Positions 43,926-52,609 are shown, counted from the stretch's first letter. The stretch is 64,000 bases of DNA from Hymenobacter negativus (GCF_016056375.1 NZ_JAEDAE010000010.1:1-64000), one strand, 5' to 3'. A program made the numbers and translations. Notes: a model not told the origin generated them from the sequence alone.

Positions 43926-44690
43926 ATGAAATCGACGCTTCTACTTGCTTGCTTATTCTGGCTGGTGGTTTCGCCGCAACTGGGATTTTCGCAAACGTAC
44001 CGGCCCAACAACGACTGCGCGTTCCTGACCAGCAAGCGGATTTTCCACTATGTGAATGACGATTTGCCCCTGCAAGCGGCGGAGCTGAAAGACCTGCCGC
44101 TCACCCAACGGTTCGTTCCGGTTAAGCCAGCCGCTTTTCACCCCATCGAAGTAGCCGAATCGGAGCGGGCCTATGCCGATGGCCGCTTTGCCGATGCGGT
44201 GGCGGCCGTGGCGCAGGTGGCCACCCTTCGTCCGGCCGACCCCACGGTGTTGCATTGCTACGCACGGGCCCTGTACCGGCAGGAAGAAACCCGCAACCAA
44301 AGCTACCCTGTGTACCAGCGGCTCATTGCCCTGCTCAATAACTACGGCCAGGAAGGCCCCGAAGTGGTGAGCATCTACACGCTTTTCCTGGAAGCCTACT
44401 TCAAGCTGGCCACCCTGCAGCTCGACCACGCGCAGTGGGCCGCCGCGTCCTACAACCTTTCGCGGGCAGCGGCAGTCATGCAGTCGCTGGACGGAGTGGC
44501 CAGCGAAAACCGTCTGATGCGCGAGCAAATCCTGCAGTACCAAACCGAATGCTTTGCGCACCTGGGCAACGCGCCTTTGTGCCGCTACTTCGGCCGGCGC
44601 ACCCTGCAGGCATTTCCCGAAAACCAATACGTGTTGGAATACCTGGCGAGGCTGCCAACGCCGAAAAAGTCGCCCACCCCACGCCGCTAA
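43926..44690 (+). CDS. Exported hypothetical protein with helical (TPR-like) repeats
   Basis: A 254-residue protein with a signal peptide (about 1-22, VVSPQLGFSQ). The mature part has helix pairs of TPR character: SERAYADGRFADAVAAVAQVATLRPADPTVLHCYARALY, then FKLATLQLDHAQWAAASYNLSRA. No catalytic motif is visible. It is probably a periplasmic scaffold. It ends at a terminator facing ahcY. Confidence 0.75.
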   Translation: MKSTLLLACLFWLVVSPQLGFSQTYRPNNDCAFLTSKRIFHYVNDDLPLQAAELKDLPLTQRFVPVKPAAFHPIEVAESERAYADGRFADAVAAVAQVATLRPADPTVLHCYARALYRQEETRNQSYPVYQRLIALLNNYGQEGPEVVSIYTLFLEAYFKLATLQLDHAQWAAASYNLSRAAAVMQSLDGVASENRLMREQILQYQTECFAHLGNAPLCRYFGRRTLQAFPENQYVLEYLARLPTPKKSPTPRR

Positions 44691-44694
44691 GCAC

Positions 44695-44732
44695 CAAAAA
44701 GCCCCGCCTGCATGCACAGGCGGGGCTTTTTG
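44695..44732. terminator. Bidirectional intrinsic terminator
   Basis: An A-run, the stem AGCCCCGCCTG/CAGGCGGGGCT and a T-run lie between the convergent genes ending at 44690 and 44751. Confidence 0.9.
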
Positions 44733-44750
44733 CTTGAGCCGAGTACCGGC

Positions 44751-46070
44751 TTAGTAGCGGTACAGGTCCGACTTGAACGGGCCTTCTACCGGCACCTTGA
44801 TGTAGTCGGCCTGCTTGCTGGTCAGCTCGTCCAGCTCCACGCCAATTTTGGCGAGGTGCAGGCGGGCCACCTTCTCGTCGAGGTGCTTGGGCAGGGTGTA
44901 CACCTGGTTTTCGTACTGGTCGGCGCGCTGCCACAGCTCCAGCTGGGCCAGCGTCTGGTTCGTGAACGAGTTCGACATCACGAACGAGGGGTGGCCGGTG
45001 GCGCAGCCCAGGTTCACAAGGCGGCCTTCGGCGAGGATAATCACCTCTTTGCCGTCGATGGTGTAGATGTCGACCTGCGGCTTCACCGTGTCTTTGGTGT
45101 GGCCATAGTTCTGGTTCAGCCAAGCCATGTCGATTTCATCGTCGAAGTGGCCGATGTTGCAGACAATAGCCTTGTCCTTGAGGGCGCGGAAATGCTCCTC
45201 GCGGATGATGTCGCAGTTGCCGGTGGTGGTGATGACGATGTCGGCGCGCGGAATGGCGTTTTCCATCTTCTTCACCTCGAAGCCGTCCATGGCCGCCTGC
45301 AGGGCGCAGATGGGGTCAATTTCGGTCACGATAACGCGGGCGCCCGCGCCGCTCAGCGAAGCAGCGGTGCCTTTTCCTACGTCGCCGTAGCCGGCCACCA
45401 CGGCCACTTTGCCAGCCATCATCACGTCGGTAGCGCGGCGGATAGCGTCCACGGCCGACTCTTTGCAGCCGTATTTGTTGTCAAATTTCGACTTCGTTAC
45501 CGAGTCGTTCACGTTGATGGCGGGGAAGGGCAGCGTGCCCTGTTTCACGCGCTCATACAAGCGCAGCACACCAGTCGTCGTCTCTTCCGACACGCCTTTG
45601 ATGCCGGCGGCCAGCTCGGGGTAGCGGTCCAGCACCATGTTGGTGAGGTCGCCGCCGTCGTCCAGAATCATGTTCAGGGGCTGACGGTCTTCGCCGAAAA
45701 ACAGCGTCTGCTCGATGCACCAGTCAAACGAGGCCTCGTCCATGCCTTTCCAGGCATACACCGGGATGCCGGCGGCGGCAATGGCGGCGGCGGCGTGGTC
45801 CTGAGTCGAGAAGATGTTGCACGACGACCACGTTACCTCAGCGCCCAGCGCTTTCAGGGTTTCGATGAGCACGGCCGTTTGGATGGTCATGTGCAGGCAA
45901 CCAGCAATGCGGGCACCTTTGAAAGGCTGGGCCGCGCCAAATTCTTCGCGCAGGCTCATCAAACCCGGCATTTCGGCTTCGGCGAGGCGGATTTCCTTGC
46001 GGCCCCACTCGGCCAGGCTCATGTCCTTTACTTTGTACGGAACGTACGTCTTCGTCGTGGTTTCCACCAT
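44751..46070 (-). CDS. ahcY: Adenosylhomocysteinase
   Basis: A 439-residue cytoplasmic enzyme that splits S-adenosylhomocysteine into adenosine and homocysteine with bound NAD. Motifs: the N-terminal GRKEIRLAEAEMPGLM, HMTIQTAVLIETL, SSCNIFSTQDHAAAAIA, DDGGDLTNM, the NAD-binding VAGYGDVGKGTA, and a C-terminal end with the conserved DLYRY. Together with metK at 50017 and a methyltransferase at 47767 it forms a loose methyl-cycle neighbourhood. Confidence 0.97.
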   Translation of the reverse strand: MVETTTKTYVPYKVKDMSLAEWGRKEIRLAEAEMPGLMSLREEFGAAQPFKGARIAGCLHMTIQTAVLIETLKALGAEVTWSSCNIFSTQDHAAAAIAAAGIPVYAWKGMDEASFDWCIEQTLFFGEDRQPLNMILDDGGDLTNMVLDRYPELAAGIKGVSEETTTGVLRLYERVKQGTLPFPAINVNDSVTKSKFDNKYGCKESAVDAIRRATDVMMAGKVAVVAGYGDVGKGTAASLSGAGARVIVTEIDPICALQAAMDGFEVKKMENAIPRADIVITTTGNCDIIREEHFRALKDKAIVCNIGHFDDEIDMAWLNQNYGHTKDTVKPQVDIYTIDGKEVIILAEGRLVNLGCATGHPSFVMSNSFTNQTLAQLELWQRADQYENQVYTLPKHLDEKVARLHLAKIGVELDELTSKQADYIKVPVEGPFKSDLYRY

Positions 46071-46104
46071 GATACGGATTAATTTATGTGTGGCGATTCA
46101 ACTG

Positions 46105-46112
46105 CAAAGATA
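46105..46112 (-). promoter_or_regulatory. Putative -7 box of ahcY
   Basis: TATCTTTG on the minus strand, 35-42 bases before the ahcY start. A TTTG lies 23 bases further upstream (46136-46139), slightly too far for the usual spacing and inside the terminator arm. Confidence 0.5.
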
Positions 46113-46124
46113 CTGGATTTGTTC

Positions 46125-46182
46125 GCCTTGTGCCACAAAAAAGCCCACGCCGGTTGGCGTGGGCTTTTTTGTGGCACAAGGC
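46125..46182. terminator. Perfect 27-bp terminator hairpin upstream of ahcY
   Basis: Arms 46125-46151 and 46156-46182 are perfect reverse complements with a 4-base loop (GGTT). The A-run/stem/T-run core is bounded by a further palindromic GCCTTGTGCCAC extension. It follows the stop of the minus-strand DUF4397 gene and insulates ahcY. Confidence 0.9.
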
Positions 46183-46193
46183 ACTTCCCAGGG

Positions 46194-46970
46194 CTAATTG
46201 TTTGGTACAATGTAGGCCTTTGGTTTCAAGGTGGTGTCGAGGTTGCTCTCGGCGCCCCGCACGATGATGGTATATATTTTACCGGCTTCAAATGCTTTGG
46301 TACCGGTGCCGGAGCCCGAGCCATCACCCACATTAAACTGGAATGTGTTGGAAGGCGCGGTGCCCGTGGTAATAGCTAAGTTGAAGGTACCGGCGTTGAT
46401 TTCCAAAAAGTTGGAGGCAGTGCCAAAAGCTACATTGGGAATACGGTCGGCATAGCCCACGGTCTGGGCTTCGCTCAAATTGATTGGCAGCGCGGTGCCC
46501 TGGCCACTATTGGTGCCAAGCCCCTGCGCAATGTGCACCAACCGGATTTTTGCCTTGCCGGGGGCAGGAGTAGTAGCCGGAGCGGTCAGGTCATCGGCCA
46601 CTAGCAGGCCGGTGGTCGCATTGGTAGGGCCGGGATTGTAGGCGAAAAAAGAGTAGCTCTTGTCCTTGTCAATGGTCAGGGGCTGGGTAGACAGCACGGT
46701 GGTCCCGCCCACTATTTTGAAAGTGGGAGTGCCCGCGTTAATGGTCTGGTAGCTGGCAAACTGACCGTAGTTGAGCGAAGCTTTTTCCGCTTCATCGACC
46801 AGCACCTTCGCCGCGACGTTCACGTTTGCGGCGCCGTTGAAAATGGCAATTCTGGCCGTAGATGCCGCCGGCGTGGGCGTGGGCGTGTCGCTCTTGCTGC
46901 AAGCGGCCAGTAGCAGAGTGGCCGGCAGAATGGCCTGAATGGCGCGGCGGAATACGAAGGATGTTTTCAT
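46194..46970 (-). CDS. DUF4397 domain lipoprotein
   Basis: A 258-residue lipoprotein: signal (ILPATLLLAACSK, lipobox LAAC) then a Thr/Pro spacer. A DUF4397 beta-rich region follows with ARIAIFNGAANVNVAAKVLVD, ASYQTINAGTPTFKI, KIRLVHIAQG and AGKIYTIIVRGAE. The family is secreted and of unknown function in Bacteroidota. The first true ATG is at 46970; two extra codons upstream would need a TTG start. Confidence 0.85.
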   Translation of the reverse strand: MKTSFVFRRAIQAILPATLLLAACSKSDTPTPTPAASTARIAIFNGAANVNVAAKVLVDEAEKASLNYGQFASYQTINAGTPTFKIVGGTTVLSTQPLTIDKDKSYSFFAYNPGPTNATTGLLVADDLTAPATTPAPGKAKIRLVHIAQGLGTNSGQGTALPINLSEAQTVGYADRIPNVAFGTASNFLEINAGTFNLAITTGTAPSNTFQFNVGDGSGSGTGTKAFEAGKIYTIIVRGAESNLDTTLKPKAYIVPNN

Positions 46971-47112
46971 GAACAATATCGGATTGGTGGGTGAAACACG
47001 CGGCCCAAGGGGTAATTAGCCGGTTCGGCCTGAACGTGTGGCACCCCGGGTTTGTTGGGTTGGCAGTCAGAAAATATTACCACGACGCTCTGTTCAGCCC
47101 TTCAAGCACCAT

Positions 47113-47120
47113 TATATTTG
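47113..47120 (+). promoter_or_regulatory. Putative -7 box, five bases before ATG 47126
   Basis: TATATTTG matches TAnnTTTG and ends five bases before the start, predicting a leaderless mRNA. No -33 element at the standard spacing. Confidence 0.45.
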
Positions 47121-47125
47121 TTACT

Positions 47126-47737
47126 ATGCACGAAATCAATCAGCTGCGCTCAGTTAAATGGCAGCTCCGTGGCGCGGCCACTATTATCCTATCCGTTAGC
47201 CTATTAGCTCCTGCATTAGCTCAGCAAGCCCCTGGTAGTATTCGCCTGTCCCCCGAAGACGAGGGGCGCGGCCTGGGTGGTCCCCAGCATAATTTCGACT
47301 TTTTGGCCCCGGGTGCCAGCGGCGATAACTACCAGACGGCCGGTTTCTTTGGGCAGAAACTACGCCCCTACCTGGCTGGCAATGCCGATGCCCTGGCCCA
47401 CCTTGACGAGTACCGCCGCCAGAAGACTTTTTTCCTGATTGACCGCCTGGTGGCCGTCGGTTCGTTTGGCCTCTACGGCCAGCAGATTCTGGCCCACGGC
47501 GACCGGGTGTATTTTAATTCCACGCAGCAGGTAGCCATTGGGGTATTCGCCACCAGCCTGCTGGCTACGGTTTTTATCAATCGCAACACCAACTCGCACC
47601 TGCAACGGGCGGTGAAGTCATTTAACCAAGACGTGGCCCACGGCGGCACTTGGCAGCGCTTGCAGCCGGCCGCCATTGGCTTTGCGGCTGCGCCCACGGG
47701 CCAGCCCTTGCTCTCGCTGCGCTGGGCGTTGCGCTAA
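47126..47737 (+). CDS. Exported hypothetical protein
   Basis: A 203-residue protein I do not recognise. Signal peptide about 15-33 (AATIILSVSLLAPALAQQ), then SIRLSPEDEGRGLGGPQHNFDFLAPG and YLAGNADALAHLDEYRRQKTFFLIDR. Two modest hydrophobic segments follow (about 107-120 and 137-150, the second VAIGVFATSLLATVFI). Ends with a beta-like SLRWALR, reminiscent of outer-membrane or membrane-linked proteins. The start is supported by the adjacent -7 box. The methyltransferase gene follows 29 bases later. Confidence 0.72.
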   Translation: MHEINQLRSVKWQLRGAATIILSVSLLAPALAQQAPGSIRLSPEDEGRGLGGPQHNFDFLAPGASGDNYQTAGFFGQKLRPYLAGNADALAHLDEYRRQKTFFLIDRLVAVGSFGLYGQQILAHGDRVYFNSTQQVAIGVFATSLLATVFINRNTNSHLQRAVKSFNQDVAHGGTWQRLQPAAIGFAAAPTGQPLLSLRWALR

Positions 47738-47766
47738 CCGCCGCGTTTTCCCGTATAAGGTCTTCG

Positions 47767-48987
47767 ATGGACTACCCCTTGCCCGAAGCGGCCCGGCGGT
47801 ACGTGGCCGCGCACCTGCACGACGACCCCGCCCACCTGGCCCTCCAAGCCCGCCGCCACCCCGGCCTCCCCGTGCCCGAACTGGTGCGCCAGATTCAGGC
47901 CCGCCAGAAAGCCCGCGCCAAGCTACCCGCCTGGGCTGATAACCCGGAGCTGATTTTTCCGCCCGCCCTGTCCGTCGAGCAGGCGTCGTCGGCCCGCACG
48001 GCGGCTTTTAAAGCCAGCCTGGTAGGCGGCCAGCATTTGGCCGACCTCACCGGCGGCTTCGGCGCCGACTCAGCCGCCTTCGCTGCCCGTGTGACGCAGG
48101 TCGACTACGTGGAGCGCGACCCCGCACTGGCCGGCGTGGTACGCTACAATTTCAGCCAGTTGGGCATCGATAATGTCACGATTAATGCCGCCGATGCGGT
48201 GGCATTCCTGAAAAGTACGCCGCACCACTACGATTGGCTTTACCTCGACCCGGCCCGGCGCGACACGGCCGCCCGCAAAATTTTTCTGCTGCGCGACTGC
48301 GAGCCCGACGTGGTGAAACTGCTGCCATTGCTGCTGCACAAGGCCGATAAAGTCCTGCTCAAAACTTCGCCCATGCTTGATATCGAGCAAGCCGTACAGG
48401 GCCTGGCCCACGTGCGCCGCCTCTGGGTGGTAGCCGTGGATAACGAGGTGAAGGAAGTGCTCTACGAGTTGGGCCAAGAGCCCGCCATAGACCCCGAGCG
48501 CTTCGCCCTGAACCTACGCCGCGACGGCACTCAGCAGGAATTCCGCCTCAATCGCGCCCGCGAGGCCCGCGCTACGCCGCGCTACGCCGAGGCGCAGCAG
48601 TACCTCTACGAGCCCAACGCGGCGGTGCTCAAAGCAGGCGCCTTCCGCAGCATCGGCACGGCGTTCGAGCTACTTAAACTACATCAGCACAGCCACCTCT
48701 ATACTTCGGATGTGCTACGAGCCAATTTTCCGGGGCGCGTTTTCAAAATCCTGGCCGTGGAAAAAGCCGATGGTACGGCCCTCAAAGCCCACCTCGGGCC
48801 GGAAGCGCGTGCCCACGTCACCACCCGCAACTTCCCCGATTCGGTGGCCGACTTCCGGCGGCGCACCGGCATCCGCGAGGGGGGGGATACCTACCTGTTT
48901 GCAACTACCGACCTGCGCGGGCGGTTGGTGGTGCTGGTTTGCGAAAAGCTCACGGCTCCGGTGAATGGCGCAGCTGCCTTCGCCTAG
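47767..48987 (+). CDS. Class I SAM-dependent methyltransferase with THUMP-like C-terminus
   Basis: A 406-residue protein. A Rossmann methyltransferase core (about 75-230) has LADLTGGFGADSAAFA as motif I, VDYVERDP as motif II and YDWLYLDPARRD, a DPPY-like motif. The C-terminal half (about 230-406) fits the THUMP-like domain paired with such enzymes. RNA methylation is likely but the target base is unknown. The start at 47767 removes an upstream frame that overlaps the preceding gene. Confidence 0.85.
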   Translation: MDYPLPEAARRYVAAHLHDDPAHLALQARRHPGLPVPELVRQIQARQKARAKLPAWADNPELIFPPALSVEQASSARTAAFKASLVGGQHLADLTGGFGADSAAFAARVTQVDYVERDPALAGVVRYNFSQLGIDNVTINAADAVAFLKSTPHHYDWLYLDPARRDTAARKIFLLRDCEPDVVKLLPLLLHKADKVLLKTSPMLDIEQAVQGLAHVRRLWVVAVDNEVKEVLYELGQEPAIDPERFALNLRRDGTQQEFRLNRAREARATPRYAEAQQYLYEPNAAVLKAGAFRSIGTAFELLKLHQHSHLYTSDVLRANFPGRVFKILAVEKADGTALKAHLGPEARAHVTTRNFPDSVADFRRRTGIREGGDTYLFATTDLRGRLVVLVCEKLTAPVNGAAAFA

Positions 48988-49096
48988 CGCAGGAAGTGCG
49001 GTGCCACTTAGCCAGCACAAAAGCCACCCTAACTGGTTGTGAGCCGTAGAGTAGCTGCGCGGCCAGTGCAGCGCTTTTCACTCAACAGCTCAGTTA

Positions 49097-49831
49097 ATGC
49101 GTTTTACAGATAAGGTGTGCCTGGTAACGGGCGGAACGTCCGGCATCGGCCGGGCCTGCTGCGTGCGGCTGGCTGCCGAAGGTGGTACTGTGGTGGTGCT
49201 GGGCCGCGACAGAGCCGACGGGGCCGAAACCGTGCGCCTGATTACCAAAGCCGGCGGCAAAGCAATTTTCATGACCTGCGACCTGGCCAAACCCCGCGCC
49301 ATCAGCGGCGTGGTGAAGAAAGTGCTGGCCAAGTACCACCGCATCGACGTGCTGGTGTGCGACGCAGCCATGATGACCTTCGACCATCTCGTGGACCTGC
49401 CCCTGCCTCAGTGGGACCTGCTGATGTTGGTGAACCTACGCTCCCTGGCCCAACTCACCCAGCTCTGCCTGCCGCACATGCCCAAGGGCAGTGCCATTGT
49501 AGCCATCAGCTCGGTGCACGCCCACCAGACCACTGCCAACGTGGTACCCTACGCCACTAGCAAGGGTGCGCTCGAGGCCTTCGTGCGCGGCCTGAGCCTG
49601 GAGCTCGACCGCAAGCAAACCCGCATCAATGCCGTGGCTCCCGGCGCCGTGGACACGCCCATGCTCTGGAGCAATCCCAACGTGAAAAACGGCACCGAGA
49701 AAGTAGACAAAGCCACCGTGGGCACGCCCGAGGAGCTGGCCGCCGCCATTGCCTTCATGGCTTCCCCCGAAGCCAGCTTCGTGCACGGCACAACACTGGT
49801 CGTTGATGGTGGTCGGCTGGCGCAACTGTAG
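49097..49831 (+). CDS. Short-chain dehydrogenase/reductase
   Basis: A 244-residue classical SDR. NAD(P)-binding VTGGTSGIGRA, then CDLA, a catalytic Ser in AISSVHAHQ, and the Tyr/Lys pair in PYATSKGALEAF. INAVAPGAVDTPM and a C-terminal VHGTTLVVDGGRLAQ follow. The usual NNAG is replaced by VCDAAMMT, a mild deviation. The substrate is unknown. It stands alone upstream of metK. Confidence 0.9.
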   Translation: MRFTDKVCLVTGGTSGIGRACCVRLAAEGGTVVVLGRDRADGAETVRLITKAGGKAIFMTCDLAKPRAISGVVKKVLAKYHRIDVLVCDAAMMTFDHLVDLPLPQWDLLMLVNLRSLAQLTQLCLPHMPKGSAIVAISSVHAHQTTANVVPYATSKGALEAFVRGLSLELDRKQTRINAVAPGAVDTPMLWSNPNVKNGTEKVDKATVGTPEELAAAIAFMASPEASFVHGTTLVVDGGRLAQL

Positions 49832-49935
49832 CTTCATATCGATGCCGCTGAATTATGGCAGCTATTTTTCGTTGGCTGCTGAACTCTACCGCATTTCCTC
49901 GGCAAATGCATAGCCATCAATAGCTCGGATTTCCG

Positions 49936-49980
49936 TACTTTTGCGCCGCGCCCGCCCGCCGGTTTCGGCCTGGCGGGCGC
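49936..49980 (+). promoter_or_regulatory. metK promoter -7 box followed by leader hairpin
   Basis: TACTTTTG (49936-49943) fits TAnnTTTG. Four bases later a strong hairpin begins: GCGCCCGCC (49948-49956) pairs with GGCGGGCGC (49972-49980), with an inner GCCG/CGGC stem. The mRNA would start with this structure, followed by about 36 bases to ATG 50017. It lacks the conserved features of a SAM riboswitch that I could check by eye. Confidence 0.5.
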
Positions 49981-50016
49981 ACTTCGTTTCTATCTTCCGT
50001 TCTTTTCGCGCACTCA

Positions 50017-51279
50017 ATGCCCTATCTGTTCACTTCCGAATCAGTTTCGGAAGGCCATCCCGATAAAGTTGCCGACCAGATTTCCGACGCCATCCTCGAC
50101 GAGTACTTGCGCCAGGACCCCACTGCCAAAGTAGCCTGCGAAACGCTCGTGACGACCGATTTTGCTCTCGTTGCCGGCGAAATTAAGTCCACGGCCCACG
50201 TCGATGCCGAGCCCATCGTGCGCGAAACCATTCGCCGCATCGGCTACAACAAGCCCGAATACCTCTTCAACGCCGACACCTGCGAGGTGATGAACCGCTT
50301 GCACGAGCAGTCGCCCGACATCAACCAGGGCGTGGAGCGTGCCAAGGACGAAGACCAGGGCGCCGGCGACCAGGGCATGATGTTCGGTTACGCCAGCCAC
50401 GAAACGGCCAACTACATGCCCCTGGCCCTCGACCTCTCGCACCGCCTGCTGCAGGAATTAGCCGCCATCCGCCGCGAGGGCACGGCCATGCCCTACCTGC
50501 GCCCAGATGCCAAGAGCCAGGTAACCATCCGCTACTCCGACGACCACAAGCCCGAGGCCATCGACACCATCGTCATCAGCACGCAGCATGACGAGTTCGA
50601 TGCATCGGAGAGCGTGATGCTGGATAAAATCAAAGCCGATGTGCTCTCGATTCTCATCCCGCGCGTGAAAGCCGGCCTGAGCGCCGATGCCCAGGCCCTG
50701 TTCACCGACAAAATTATCTACCATATCAACCCCACCGGCAAGTTCGTCATCGGTGGTCCCCACGGCGACTCCGGCCTTACCGGCCGCAAAATCATCGTGG
50801 ATACCTACGGTGGCAAGGGTGCGCACGGCGGCGGTGCCTTCTCCGGCAAAGACTCTTCGAAAGTAGACCGCTCGGCTGCTTACGCCGCCCGCCACATCGC
50901 CAAAAACCTGGTGGCCGCCGGCGTGGCCGACCAGGTGCTGGTGCAGGTGGCCTACGCCATCGGCGTGGCCCAGCCCGTGGGCGTGTTCGTGACCACCTAC
51001 GGCACCATCAAGGCCAAGAACGCGGCCGGCCAGCCCCTCACCGACGGCGAAGTGGCCGAGAAGGTGAACAAGCTGTTCGACCTGCGCCCCTACGCCATTG
51101 TGAAGCGCTTCGGCCTGCAAAACCCCATCTTCGCTCAGTCGGCGGCTTACGGCCACATGGGCCGCCAGCCCGGCACCGTGAACGTGGTGATGCCCGGCGG
51201 CGAAACCAAAACCTTCGAAACCTTCACCTGGGAAAAGCTCGATTACGTGCCCCAGATTAAGGCCGAGTTCGGGCTGTAA
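50017..51279 (+). CDS. metK: S-adenosylmethionine synthase
   Basis: A 420-residue enzyme making S-adenosylmethionine from ATP and methionine. Motifs: SEGHPDKVADQISD (ATP site), GAGDQGMMFGYA, the metal/phosphate loop GGPHGDSGLTGRKIIVDTYGG and GGGAFSGKDSSKVDRSAAY. All three structural repeats are present. It ends at a bidirectional terminator opposite hpf. Confidence 0.97.
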   Translation: MPYLFTSESVSEGHPDKVADQISDAILDEYLRQDPTAKVACETLVTTDFALVAGEIKSTAHVDAEPIVRETIRRIGYNKPEYLFNADTCEVMNRLHEQSPDINQGVERAKDEDQGAGDQGMMFGYASHETANYMPLALDLSHRLLQELAAIRREGTAMPYLRPDAKSQVTIRYSDDHKPEAIDTIVISTQHDEFDASESVMLDKIKADVLSILIPRVKAGLSADAQALFTDKIIYHINPTGKFVIGGPHGDSGLTGRKIIVDTYGGKGAHGGGAFSGKDSSKVDRSAAYAARHIAKNLVAAGVADQVLVQVAYAIGVAQPVGVFVTTYGTIKAKNAAGQPLTDGEVAEKVNKLFDLRPYAIVKRFGLQNPIFAQSAAYGHMGRQPGTVNVVMPGGETKTFETFTWEKLDYVPQIKAEFGL

Positions 51280-51298
51280 TCCCGACAAACCCCGTCAA

Positions 51299-51337
51299 CA
51301 AAAAGCCCCGTCTGACTTATCAGGCGGGGCTTTTTGT
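51299..51337. terminator. Bidirectional intrinsic terminator
   Basis: An A-run, the stem AAGCCCCGTCTGA/TCAGGCGGGGCTT and a T-run lie between convergent metK and hpf. Confidence 0.88.
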
Positions 51338-51357
51338 TGGGCAGAACGCCAACTTTA

Positions 51358-51657
51358 TTAATGGGCAATGGCCTTTTCCTTGTGCTTCGTAATCTGACGG
51401 CGCAGGCTTTCGGTAGCGGCATCGGCGGCGGCTTCAAACGAAGCAGCGTCTTCCTGGCTGAACAGGATGTTGCCAGGCACCAGCAGCTTTATCTCGACGG
51501 TTTTGTTCTCGATGCCGTCTTTATTGTTGAGGCGCATAATAACCTCGCCTTCGGTAACCCTATCGTAAAAAGTTTCCAGCTTATTCAAACGTTGCTGAAC
51601 AAAATCAAGCAATTTCTGGTCGGCGTCGAAGTGCACCGAGTGCATCTGTACTTTCAT
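51358..51657 (-). CDS. hpf: Ribosome hibernation-promoting factor (HPF/YfiA family)
   Basis: A 99-residue short-form HPF: MKVQMHSVHFDADQKLLDFVQQRLNKLETFYDRV at the start (seen as two segments), then EVIMRLNN and a basic helix (ESLRRQITKHKEK). It binds the small ribosomal subunit in slow growth and silences ribosomes. It follows xerC by 38 bases, part of the rpsU-xerC-hpf order common in Bacteroidota. Confidence 0.92.
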   Translation of the reverse strand: MKVQMHSVHFDADQKLLDFVQQRLNKLETFYDRVTEGEVIMRLNNKDGIENKTVEIKLLVPGNILFSQEDAASFEAAADAATESLRRQITKHKEKAIAH

Positions 51658-51695
51658 AAGGTGGGTGATTAAGAGGTAAAAGGGTAAACAGAAAC

Positions 51696-52574
51696 TCAGG
51701 CCCGGGGGTGGGCCTGTTCAAATACGGATTTCAGGCGGTCCACGGACAAGTGCGTATACACCTGCGTGGCCGCCAAACTGGCGTGGCCCAGCAATTCTTT
51801 GATGGAATTCAGGTCGGCTCCCTTACCCAGAAGGTGCGTGGCAAAGGCGTGCCGCAACGCGTGCGGGTGCTGCTGCGCCCCGGAAGTCGTAATCTGGCTC
51901 AAATAGCGCTTCACGGTGCGGTACACAAACTTTTCATACATCGCGTCGCCCTTGTCGGTGAGCAGCAGCGGGCCGCCCACCGTGCCAAACTCGTGCGCCC
52001 GCCGGGCCTGGTAGCGCTCAATCACGAGCTTCAGCGTGGGATTCAGGGGCACGAGGCGCTGCTTGTTGCCCTTGCCGGTTACGCGCACGGTGCTGGCCCC
52101 CAGGCTCACATCGTCGGCATGGATGCCAATGAGTTCCGAGAGACGAATGCCAGTGCCGTACAGCATCTCCAGCACTAGCTGGTCGCGCTGCCCCGCAAAG
52201 TCGTCGCCAAATTCAAACGTGTTCAGCAAGCCGTTCAGCGCCTCCTCGGGCACAAATTCGGGTAGCTTTTTGGCCATTTTCGGGGCCTTAATGCGCAGCA
52301 TGGGGTTGCTGTCAATAAGCCCGTTGCGGAGCAGGAATTTGTAGTACGAGCGCAGGCAGGCCACTTTGCGGTTCACGGTGCGCGGGTCCAGGTTTTCCTG
52401 CATCAGTTCCACCACCCAGCCGCGGATTAGCGCGTGCGTGGCCTGAGCGGGGTCAGTCAGTTCATAAGCCGACTTGAGGTAGGCCGCAAACTGTCCCAAA
52501 TCGGTCTGATAGGAGACAATCGTATGCGGACTGTAGCGCCGCTCAAAGCGCAAAAAATCGAGAAAAGCATCCAT
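51696..52574 (-). CDS. Tyrosine recombinase, XerC/XerD family
   Basis: A 292-residue site-specific recombinase with an N-terminal SAM-like DNA-binding domain (about 1-90) and a catalytic domain. Active-site residues are complete: Arg144 (TGIRLSEL), Lys168 (TGKGNKQR), His238 and Arg241 (HALRHAFATHLL), His264 (LGHASLAATQ) and Tyr273 (QVYTH). Its gene context between rpsU and hpf marks it as the chromosomal Xer enzyme that resolves chromosome dimers rather than a phage integrase. Whether XerC or XerD is not clear. Confidence 0.93.
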   Translation of the reverse strand: MDAFLDFLRFERRYSPHTIVSYQTDLGQFAAYLKSAYELTDPAQATHALIRGWVVELMQENLDPRTVNRKVACLRSYYKFLLRNGLIDSNPMLRIKAPKMAKKLPEFVPEEALNGLLNTFEFGDDFAGQRDQLVLEMLYGTGIRLSELIGIHADDVSLGASTVRVTGKGNKQRLVPLNPTLKLVIERYQARRAHEFGTVGGPLLLTDKGDAMYEKFVYRTVKRYLSQITTSGAQQHPHALRHAFATHLLGKGADLNSIKELLGHASLAATQVYTHLSVDRLKSVFEQAHPRA

Positions 52575-52583
52575 ACCAACACC

Positions 52584-52609
52584 AAAAAAGCCCGGCGGTT
52601 GGGCCGGGC
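52584..52609 (-). terminator. Intrinsic terminator ten bases upstream of the xerC start
   Basis: On the minus strand GCCCGGC, a 6-base loop, GCCGGGC and a six-T run, ending ten bases before the xerC ATG at 52574. A near-consensus -7 box (TACATTGG, minus strand, 52612-52619) precedes it. As the rpsU terminator already lies at 52665-52710, this second one may act as a leader attenuator of xerC. Confidence 0.7.

Noticed and set aside
46071..46190. A SAH riboswitch before ahcY
   Set aside because: The space holds a -7 box and the terminator of the upstream gene; the predicted leader is only about 30 bases, too short for a SAH riboswitch.
51696..52574. The tyrosine recombinase as a phage or island integrase
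   Set aside because: It lies in the chromosomal rpsU-xerC-hpf order, has normal composition, and no attachment site or mobile genes are nearby.
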